Shown here: positions 58,055 through 64,000 of the stretch, piece after piece
Layout: each line of letters starts with the position of its first letter
Position numbering within the stretch: the stretch's first letter is position 1
Assembly (NCBI RefSeq): GCF_018622995.1
Contig: NZ_CP076022.1
Location: 2,976,001-3,040,000, forward strand
DNA: 64,000 nucleotides
Origin: Arthrobacter jiangjiafuii
Lineage (GTDB): Bacteria; Actinomycetota; Actinomycetes; Actinomycetales; Micrococcaceae
Reading direction: 5' to 3'
Made by a program: the position numbers and the translations under genes
The notes under the pieces: model-generated
The model's input: the letters and a program-made list of their open reading frames with translations, nothing else
Told to the model about the DNA's origin: nothing
Database searches by the model: none

Positions 58055-58762
58055 TTAGATGGCTGTCCTCCCCGGCTTCACAGCGCGGTGGACAGCCACG
58101 ATGCCGCCGGTGAGGTTGCGGTAGGCCACGTTGTCCCAGCCCGTTTCCGTGATCCAGGCAGCCAGTTCGTCCTGGTTCGGCCAGGCACGGATGGACTCGG
58201 CCAGGTAGACGTAGGCGTCCGGGTTGGACGCGACCTTGCGGGCGATGGGCGGAAGGGCGCGCATCAGGTATTCGGTGTACATGGTCCGCCACACCGGCAC
58301 GGTGGGCGAGGAGAACTCGGCGATGACCAGGCGGCCGCCGGGCTTGGTGACGCGCAGCATCTCGGAGAGCGCCTTTTTGGGCTCGTTCACGTTGCGCAGG
58401 CCAAAGGAGATGGTGGAGGCGTCGAAGGAGTTGTCCTCGAACGGCAGGTTGGTGGCGTCGCCGGCGACAAAGTCGATGTCCGGGCGGCGGCGCTTGCCCA
58501 CCTTGAGCATGCCGAGGGAGAAGTCGCAGGCCACCACGTTGATGCCGGCGTCGGCGTAGGGCTCGCTGGAGGTGCCGGTTCCGGCGGCGAGATCCAGGAC
58601 CCGCTGGCCGGGGACGGCGCCGACGGCGTCCACCACGATGCGGCGCCAACGGCGTGTCTGCCCCAGGGACAGCACGTCGTTTACGACGTCGTAATTCGGT
58701 GCCACGTCATCAAACATGGCGGCGACTTCATCCGGGCGTTTATCCAACGATGCGCGATTCAC
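58055..58762 (-). CDS. menG: Demethylmenaquinone methyltransferase
   Basis: A 235-residue SAM methyltransferase (UbiE/MenG) doing the last step of menaquinone synthesis. The N-terminal [29 protein letters not shown] is the UbiE signature. [19 protein letters not shown] binds SAM near residue 57, and [40 protein letters not shown] is the second signature. It begins with GTG at 58762. First gene of its operon, divergent from menF by 163 bases. Confidence 0.93.
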   Translation of the reverse strand: MNRASLDKRPDEVAAMFDDVAPNYDVVNDVLSLGQTRRWRRIVVDAVGAVPGQRVLDLAAGTGTSSEPYADAGINVVACDFSLGMLKVGKRRRPDIDFVAGDATNLPFEDNSFDASTISFGLRNVNEPKKALSEMLRVTKPGGRLVIAEFSSPTVPVWRTMYTEYLMRALPPIARKVASNPDAYVYLAESIRAWPNQDELAAWITETGWDNVAYRNLTGGIVAVHRAVKPGRTAI

Positions 58763-58925
58763 TCGATCATTGTCTCAAAGAATGTGCACGGGACCGAACG
58801 CAGCGCGGCAGTGTCGTGCGCCCCATTCGGCAGGCACGGGAACGACGACGGCGGCGGGCTGGCGGGGCGGCGCCGGGGACGGTAACACACGGCACATCCT
58901 TAGCGGGGAGTAGGCTGGAGACACT

Positions 58926-60245
58926 ATGACCACCCTGCGTTCCCTGACCGTGCCCATTGGTGAGCTCTCTGCCACAATCGGGCTGCTGGAGTATCTGGTC
59001 CTCAATGACCAGCTGGCCTGGATCCGCAGCGGTGAAGGACTGGTGGGGTTCGGCGAAACCGCCCGCTTCACCGCCAGCGGCCCCGAGCGCTTTGCCGACG
59101 CCCAGCAGTGGTGGCTGAAACTGTCCGGCGACGCCGAGGTACAGAATCCGTTGACGGTTCCCGGCAGCGGGCTGGCCGCCTTCGGCTCGTTCGGGTTCTC
59201 CAAGCGCTCCCCCTTTGAATCCCGGCTCATCGTTCCGGAGATCATTGTCGGGTCCCGTGACGGGATTGCCTGGATCACGCAGACCACGGCAGACCCCGAC
59301 GCCGAGCTGTCCCTGGCTTCCGCCCAGACGGCCCTGGCCCATTACCTGGACGTGATTCCGGTCGCCCGGGAAGCGGATCCGGCCGACCGCATCCTTCCGG
59401 GCATCCTCAGCGAGGCCGAGTGGAAGAACGCCGTTGCCCGCTCCGTGGCGCACATCAAGGCCGGAGAGCTGAGCAAAATCGTCCTGGCCCGCGACATCGT
59501 GGCCTCGCTCGGATCGCCGGTCTCCGCCGCGCAGGTGCTGCGCGAACTGGCGCTGCGCTACCGCAGCTGCTGGACCTACTCCGTGGACGGACTGGTCGGC
59601 TCCACACCGGAAATGCTGATCAAGGTGGAAAACGGCGTCGCCCGTGCCCGCGTCCTGGCCGGCACCCTGGACCGCGCCACCGCACCGGCCGATGATCCGG
59701 ACTACCCCCAGCGCGTGCTCGCCGGCTCCGACAAGCAGCGGCATGAGCACCAGATCGCCATCGATTCCCTGACCCGCCACCTGGAACCCTTCACCTCCTC
59801 GATGACCTCGCACAGCGAACCCTTTGTCCTGGAGCTGCCCAACGTCTGGCATCTGGCCTCCGATGTTTCCGCCGAGCTGGCGCCGGGTCACGACGGCGGG
59901 ATTCCCACCTCGCTGGCGCTGGTGGAGGCACTGCATCCCACCGCGGCAGTGTGCGGTTTCCCCACGAGCGTTGCCGGGGAACTGATCAGTGAACTTGAGC
60001 ACATGGACCGCGGACCGTACGCGGGTCCGGTGGGCTGGATGGACGCCGCCGGAAACGGGGAATGGGGCATCGCACTGCGCGGGGCCGTCATTGAAGATCC
60101 GCACACCGTGCGCCTGTTTGCAGGCTGCGGCATCGTCGCCGGCTCCAATCCCGCCTCCGAGCTGGCCGAAAGCTGGAGCAAGCTCCGGCCGATGCTGGAG
60201 GCACTGGACCTGGACCGCGCCGTCGGCGCCGTGCAGGGCTCCTAA
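58926..60245 (+). CDS. menF: Isochorismate synthase
   Basis: A 439-residue chorismate-utilising enzyme converting chorismate to isochorismate at the head of menaquinone synthesis. The catalytic C-terminal domain shows HIKAGELSKIVLARDI, SVDGLVGSTPEMLIKVENGVARARVLAGT, DKQRHEHQIAIDSLTRHL, LHPTAAVCGFP and DRGPYAGPVGWMDAAGNGEWGIALRGA. The N-terminal 150 residues are shorter and less conserved. ATG at 58926 has GGAG five bases upstream and a TAGGCT -10 candidate just before, giving a very short leader. Confidence 0.9.
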   Translation: MTTLRSLTVPIGELSATIGLLEYLVLNDQLAWIRSGEGLVGFGETARFTASGPERFADAQQWWLKLSGDAEVQNPLTVPGSGLAAFGSFGFSKRSPFESRLIVPEIIVGSRDGIAWITQTTADPDAELSLASAQTALAHYLDVIPVAREADPADRILPGILSEAEWKNAVARSVAHIKAGELSKIVLARDIVASLGSPVSAAQVLRELALRYRSCWTYSVDGLVGSTPEMLIKVENGVARARVLAGTLDRATAPADDPDYPQRVLAGSDKQRHEHQIAIDSLTRHLEPFTSSMTSHSEPFVLELPNVWHLASDVSAELAPGHDGGIPTSLALVEALHPTAAVCGFPTSVAGELISELEHMDRGPYAGPVGWMDAAGNGEWGIALRGAVIEDPHTVRLFAGCGIVAGSNPASELAESWSKLRPMLEALDLDRAVGAVQGS

Positions 60246-60318
60246 ACTCTTAAACTGGAACCTGCGGCAGCACCCGCCGTCTGCCGCCGCCCGTGTCAGC
60301 GCGCCCTCCAAAAGTGCG

Positions 60319-60348
60319 TATAATTGAGTGAGCCTGCATAATTATGCA
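60319..60348 (+). promoter_or_regulatory. Promoter and palindromic operator before the first amino-acid binding protein
   Basis: A perfect TATAAT (60319-60324) places the start point near 60331. Immediately downstream is the 14-bp palindrome TGCATAATTATGCA (60335-60348). Its AT-rich centre and TGCAT/ATGCA arms resemble arginine-repressor boxes of actinobacteria, which would fit a basic amino-acid transporter; the link to ArgR is inference. Confidence 0.6.
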
Positions 60349-60414
60349 TGCTTGACGCGTTCCGGCCCCCTGGAACCCATCCCCTCATTTTCCCGATCCG
60401 AGGTAGACATTCCC

Positions 60415-61203
60415 ATGCTGCACAAAGCACGTACCGCCCTGGCGGCTATCCTGGCGCTCGGCGCCCTGACCACAACCGCATGCAGCGGTGGCGGTACAGC
60501 GCAGACGGCATCAGGGATTCCCCTGGTAAACGAAGGTTCCCTCACGGTCTGCTCCAACGTTCCGTTTGAGCCCTTTGAATACGTGGGCGACGACGGCGAA
60601 TACACCGGCTTTGACATGGACCTCTCCCGGGAGATTGCCGCCGGGATGGGCCTGGAGCTGGAAGTGCAGAACGCCAGCTTCGACGGCCTGCAGAGCGGCA
60701 CCGTCCTCGCCGCCAACCAGTGCGACATGATCGCCGCAGCTGTCACCATCACTCCGGAGCGCGAGAAGAACATGGCGTTCTCCGATCCGTACTATGACTC
60801 GCTGCAGTCGCTGCTGGTTCCGGCCGATTCCGCGGCCAAATCCCTGGAGGACATGGCCGGCAAGAAGATCGGCATCCAGCAGGGCACCACGGGTGAAACG
60901 TATGCCCGCGACAATGCGCCCGCCGACGCCGAGGTCATCGCCTACCAGACCGACGCAGAACTCTTCCAGGCACTGCAGGCAGGCAACATCGACGCCGTCC
61001 TGCAGGACCTGCCGGTCAACCTGGCACACACCGATGGCGACGCCTTCACCATTGCGGCCAAGTACGCCACAGGCGAGTCCTATGGACTGGCCATGCGGAA
61101 GGCCGGCAGCGAGGACCTGGTCAAGGAGGTTAACAGCCAGCTGTCGACCATGCGGGAAAATGGAAAGTACACCGAGATTTACGACAAGTACTTCGCCGAA
61201 TAA
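60415..61203 (+). CDS. Polar amino-acid ABC transporter binding lipoprotein, copy 1
   Basis: 262 residues from the ATG at 60415 (GAGGTAGAC upstream); the frame is open earlier through the operator. The signal MLHKARTALAAILALGALTTTAC ends in a lipobox at about residue 23. The mature part is SBP_bac_3 type: GSLTVCSNVPFEPFEYVGDDGEYTGFDMDLSREIAAGMGLELE, then AVTITPEREKNMAFSDPYYDS and IGIQQGTTGETYA. The family binds polar amino acids (Arg, His, Gln, cystine). It is clearly paralogous to the next gene. Upstream palindrome hints at arginine control. Confidence 0.87.
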   Translation: MLHKARTALAAILALGALTTTACSGGGTAQTASGIPLVNEGSLTVCSNVPFEPFEYVGDDGEYTGFDMDLSREIAAGMGLELEVQNASFDGLQSGTVLAANQCDMIAAAVTITPEREKNMAFSDPYYDSLQSLLVPADSAAKSLEDMAGKKIGIQQGTTGETYARDNAPADAEVIAYQTDAELFQALQAGNIDAVLQDLPVNLAHTDGDAFTIAAKYATGESYGLAMRKAGSEDLVKEVNSQLSTMRENGKYTEIYDKYFAE

Positions 61204-61270
61204 GGTCCTGCCGCCGGGCACGGAGCCGTATCTGCGCGATTCCCGATACCTCTACGAAATATGAGGTGCG

Positions 61271-61283
61271 TAGAATCTAGATT
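61271..61283 (+). promoter_or_regulatory. Candidate -10 and palindrome before the second binding protein
   Basis: TAGAAT (61271-61276) overlaps AATCTAGATT (61274-61283), a perfect 10-bp palindrome, about 65 bases before the second binding-protein ATG. This suggests the second copy has its own promoter. No convincing -35. Confidence 0.35.
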
Positions 61284-61346
61284 GCTCTCCATTGTTTACC
61301 AAGGGGCAATCGCCACTGGCTCCGTCCACGAAAAGGTTGTAGATCC

Positions 61347-62126
61347 ATGCTGAACAAAGCACGCAAGACCGCCCTGGCCGCCATGGCCCTGAGCGCCCTG
61401 GCCCTGACGGCCTGCGGCGGCGGTGACACCGAGGCATCCGATTCCGGGCTTGGCCTGGTCTCGGAAGGCAGCCTGACGGTCTGCTCCGACATTCCGTACC
61501 CGCCCTTTGAATTCGAGGAAAACGGGGAATACACCGGTTTCGATATCGATCTGATCCGCGAGATTGCCACCGGCATGGGCCTGGAACTGGATGTGCAGAA
61601 GCAGGGCTTCGAAGCCATCCAGGGCGGTACTGCGGTAAGCGCCGGAATGTGCGACCTGAATGCCAGCGCCATCACCATCACGCCGGAACGCCAGGCAAAC
61701 CTGGAATTCAGCGATCCGTACTATGAATCGCTGCAGACCCTTCTGGTACCCGCCGGATCGGACATCAAGTCAATTGCCGACCTGGCCGGCAAGAGCGTTG
61801 GCGTGCAGCAGTCCACCACGGGTGCCGCCTATGCGCAGGAAAACGTCAAGGATGCCGAGATCATCGAATTCCCCAGTGACGGCGAACTGTTCCAGGCCAT
61901 CCAGGCCGGCAACATCGACGCCATCCTGCAGGACATCGCCGTCAACACCGATCACACGAAGGAGGGCGACTTCGAGATTGTCGAGGAGTACGAGACCGGC
62001 GAGTCCTACGGTTTCGCGGCAAAGAAGGGCAACACCGCCCTGATCGAAGACATCAACGCCCAGCTGACCGAGCTGCGGGACAACGGCAAGTACCAGGAAA
62101 TCTACGACGCGTACTTCGCCGAATAA
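61347..62126 (+). CDS. Polar amino-acid ABC transporter binding lipoprotein, copy 2
   Basis: 259 residues, paralogue of the preceding gene with the same block order: lipobox near residue 22 (LALTAC), GSLTVCSDIPYPPFEFEENGEYTGFDIDLIREIATGMGLELDV, ITITPERQANLEFSDPYYESLQ, VGVQQSTTGAAYA, and the same DKYFAE/DAYFAE end. The pair probably arose by tandem duplication and serves one permease-ATPase pair, widening substrate range. The leader separating the two copies is 143 bases. Confidence 0.88.
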   Translation: MLNKARKTALAAMALSALALTACGGGDTEASDSGLGLVSEGSLTVCSDIPYPPFEFEENGEYTGFDIDLIREIATGMGLELDVQKQGFEAIQGGTAVSAGMCDLNASAITITPERQANLEFSDPYYESLQTLLVPAGSDIKSIADLAGKSVGVQQSTTGAAYAQENVKDAEIIEFPSDGELFQAIQAGNIDAILQDIAVNTDHTKEGDFEIVEEYETGESYGFAAKKGNTALIEDINAQLTELRDNGKYQEIYDAYFAE

Positions 62127-62212
62127 GCACTGACCAGCACTGAACGTTCCGCCGTCCCGGGTTGTGATCCAATCCGGGACGGCGCCACACATCTTCCGCG
62201 GAAGGCTCCATT

Positions 62213-62998
62213 TTGAAACCGTCCACCCGCAGACGCCTCTTCCGAGGCGTCCTGTATGCCATCTTTATCCTGGTCGTCGTGGCCGTAGTCCTGCTCGCGG
62301 ACTGGAAAGCCATCGGGGTGAACTTCTTTGACCCTGAGGTTGCCCGGGAGGCCTTCCCCACCATCATCACGGTGGCCGCGAAGAACACCGTTATCTACAC
62401 CGCCATCGCCTTTGCCGGCGGCCTGCTCCTGGGCCTGATCCTGGCACTGATGAAGCTCTCCCCCGTGGCGCCCTATCGCTGGGCCGCCACCGCCTACATC
62501 GAAATCTTCCGCGGCCTGCCGGCCCTTCTGGTGATCTTCGCCTTTGCCTTCGCCGTACCGATCGCATTCCAGTGGCGCCCACCGGGCGGCAACGCCGGTG
62601 CCGGCCTGATGGCCCTGATCGTGGTGTCCGCCGCGTACATCGCCGAGACCATCCGTGCCGGAATCCAGGCTGTTCCTTCCGGGCAGACCGAAGCCGCCCG
62701 TTCCCTGGGCATGGGTCCGGCCTGGACCATGATCTCCGTGACCCTGCCGCAGGCTTTCCGCATCATTACCCCGCCGCTGACCAATGAGCTGGTGATCCTG
62801 ATCAAGGACACCTCGCTGCTGTTCATTGCCGGCATGGCGCTGGCGGACCGCGAGCTCACCACGTTTGCCCGCGACGCCGTCTCGCAGAACGCCAACGCCA
62901 CTCCGCTGGTGCTGGCAGCCCTGATGTACCTGATCATCACGCTGCCGCTGACGCAGCTGGTGGCCAGGCTTGAACGCCACAACCAGAGAGGCCGGTGA
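62213..62998 (+). CDS. Polar amino-acid ABC transporter permease (HisM/GlnP type)
   Basis: A 261-residue permease. I accept the TTG start at 62213 because GGAAGG lies seven bases upstream. The N-terminal helix is [19 protein letters not shown]. The family block is [24 protein letters not shown] near residue 95, and the EAA loop is [32 protein letters not shown] near 160. One permease gene only, so the channel is probably a homodimer. Overlaps the ATPase start by GTGA. Confidence 0.9.
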   Translation: MKPSTRRRLFRGVLYAIFILVVVAVVLLADWKAIGVNFFDPEVAREAFPTIITVAAKNTVIYTAIAFAGGLLLGLILALMKLSPVAPYRWAATAYIEIFRGLPALLVIFAFAFAVPIAFQWRPPGGNAGAGLMALIVVSAAYIAETIRAGIQAVPSGQTEAARSLGMGPAWTMISVTLPQAFRIITPPLTNELVILIKDTSLLFIAGMALADRELTTFARDAVSQNANATPLVLAALMYLIITLPLTQLVARLERHNQRGR

Positions 62999-63777
62999 CT
63001 GCCATGAGCACTGCAGCATTCAGCTCCCCCGCCGCCGCCAACACCGCGGTCCCCGCCATTGAAGTGCGGAACCTGCACAAGAGCTTCGGCTCCAACGAGG
63101 TCCTCAAGGGCATCGACTTCCATGTGGCCCAGGGCGAAGTGGTCTGCGTGATCGGCCCGTCCGGGTCCGGCAAGTCCACTCTGCTGCGCTGCGTCAACCG
63201 CCTGGAGGAGCCCACCAGCGGCACCATCATGGTGGAGGGCGTGGACATCACCGATCCCGAGACGGACCTGGACAAGGTCCGCACCCGGATCGGCATTGTG
63301 TTCCAGCAGTTCAACCTCTTCCCGCACCTGAACGTGCTGAAGAACCTGACCCTGGCCCAGCGCCGGGCCAAGAAGCGCGGCAAGGCCGAGGCCGAGCTGA
63401 TCGCCCGCAAGAACCTGGACAAGGTGGGCCTGGGCGACCGCGGCGCAGCCTTCCCCGCCCAGCTCTCCGGCGGGCAGCAGCAGCGTGTGGCCATTGCCCG
63501 GGCGCTGTCCATGGATCCGGACATGATGCTCTTCGACGAGCCCACGTCCGCCCTGGACCCGGAACTGGTGGGCGACGTGCTCGCCGTCATGCGCAAGCTG
63601 GCCGAAGAGGGCATGACCATGATGGTGGTGACCCACGAGATCGGCTTCGCCCGCGAGGTCGGCGACCGCGTGGTCTTCATGGACGGCGGCGTCGTCGTCG
63701 AGCAGGGCCGCCCCACGGACGTGCTGGACAACCCGCAGCACCCGCGCACCCGCGAGTTCCTCTCCAAGGTCCTCTAG
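62995..63777 (+). CDS. Polar amino-acid ABC transporter ATP-binding protein (GlnQ/HisP type)
   Basis: A 260-residue ATPase. Walker A is GPSGSGKST near residue 55, the Q-loop in [19 protein letters not shown], signature [14 protein letters not shown] near 158, Walker [16 protein letters not shown] near 180, and the switch histidine in [12 protein letters not shown]. The GTG at 62995 overlaps the permease stop; an ATG at 63004 is equally possible and would remove three residues. Last gene of the importer, followed by a terminator. Confidence 0.92.
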   Translation: MTAMSTAAFSSPAAANTAVPAIEVRNLHKSFGSNEVLKGIDFHVAQGEVVCVIGPSGSGKSTLLRCVNRLEEPTSGTIMVEGVDITDPETDLDKVRTRIGIVFQQFNLFPHLNVLKNLTLAQRRAKKRGKAEAELIARKNLDKVGLGDRGAAFPAQLSGGQQQRVAIARALSMDPDMMLFDEPTSALDPELVGDVLAVMRKLAEEGMTMMVVTHEIGFAREVGDRVVFMDGGVVVEQGRPTDVLDNPQHPRTREFLSKVL

Positions 63778-63796
63778 CCGCTGCAGCTTGCACGGC

Positions 63797-63833
63797 AACA
63801 GCCCTTCCGCACATTGCGTGCGGGAGGGCTGTT
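63797..63833. terminator. Terminator between the amino-acid importer and menD
   Basis: AACAGCCCTTCCGCAC and GTGCGGGAGGGCTGTT form a 16-bp stem with one wobble and a 5-nt loop, followed by CCCGTTTCC. It lies 20 bases after the ATPase stop and 26 bases from the convergent gene stop, so it may act both ways. Confidence 0.85.
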
Positions 63834-63858
63834 CCCGTTTCCGGGCCGTTATGCCGGG

Positions 63859-64000
63859 CTACCTGGCGCGGGGTGCCAGCACCGCCTGGACCGCGCCCTT
63901 GACCTTCGCATGCAGCCCGCGCAGCGAGGCCCGCTGCACCGGAACCTCCAGGATGGACCGGCCGGAAATAGGGGCGTCCAGGGCGGCGTCGAGCTCCTCA
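63859..64000 (-). CDS. menD: C-terminal end of 2-succinyl-5-enolpyruvyl-6-hydroxy-3-cyclohexene-1-carboxylate synthase (partial)
   Basis: The minus strand reads in one open frame from the window edge to a TAG at 63861-63859, about 46 residues containing LDAPISGRSILEVPVQRASLRGLHAKV near the end. This resembles the C-terminus of MenD, the ThDP enzyme that follows MenF in menaquinone synthesis. The nearby menF, menG and menJ genes support it. The catalytic parts are outside the window, so the call rests on a short tail plus context. Confidence 0.6.
   Translation of the reverse strand, partial: EELDAALDAPISGRSILEVPVQRASLRGLHAKVKGAVQAVLAPRAR

Noticed and set aside
1-64000. Mobile elements, prophage, tRNA or rRNA genes
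   Set aside because: No transposase or integrase frame, no terminal repeats with target duplication, and no tRNA or rRNA sequence were recognised.

Overview
The window is high-GC actinobacterial chromosome, most like the Micrococcaceae (Arthrobacter and relatives). The evidence is the codon use, the many ATGA/GTGA/TGATG gene overlaps, a DUF4193 zinc-ribbon protein, an LAxTG (class E sortase) surface protein, menaquinone rather than ubiquinone genes, and several apparently leaderless promoters. I see no insertion sequence, prophage, CRISPR array, tRNA or rRNA. This inference comes from reading the sequence; no database was searched.

Layout. 1-8.0 kb, minus strand: a meta-cleavage operon for hydroxyphenylpropionate-type aromatic acids (mhpB, mhpC, mhpD, a SnoaL-like protein, an HpaI-type aldolase, mhpA) running into an SsuABC-type ABC transporter cut by the left edge. 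A hormone-sensitive-lipase-type esterase is divergent from it. 9.1-12.6 kb: a second NMT1/THI5-type ABC transporter. 12.8-14.2 kb: a TerC membrane protein behind a clear yybP-ykoY (manganese) riboswitch. 14.2-19.6 kb: MocA-like nucleotidyltransferase, DUF4193 protein, and an MMPL exporter with its TetR repressor. 19.7-26.0 kb: alcohol/aldehyde oxidation (aldehyde dehydrogenase, adhP, DUF779), a DHA2 exporter and a GAF-domain regulator. 26.1-39.0 kb: a hexuronate catabolic island made of two divergent operons under a LacI regulator, covering isomerase, reductase, dehydratases, KDG kinase, KDPG aldolase and an ABC importer. 39.0-43.6 kb: ferredoxin-NADP reductase, RarD, and a CAP-domain surface protein. 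44-53.2 kb: putrescine/GABA catabolism (putrescine oxidase, universal stress protein, APC permease, GABA aminotransferase, aminobutyraldehyde dehydrogenase) with TetR and PucR regulators. 53.9-55.6 kb: glycolipid-binding, SUKH-like and HIT proteins. 55.6-60.2 kb and the right edge: menaquinone genes (polyprenyl synthase, menJ, menG, menF, partial menD) around a polar amino-acid ABC importer with two paralogous binding proteins.

The most unusual signal lies in three intergenic regions. They hold rigidly spaced clusters of a 17-nt motif headed AGTG. In three loci (18648, 41847, 53652) two forward copies 31 nt apart are followed, 36 nt after the second, by two inverted copies again 31 nt apart, giving a 115-nt element each time. 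A second motif (AGTGCAGAT...) at 18836 has the same design with 31/42/31 spacing. A third (AGTGCAGCTCTGGCGG) at 53285 forms seven tandem copies at exactly 41 nt, followed by two inverted copies. I know of no described element with this architecture.
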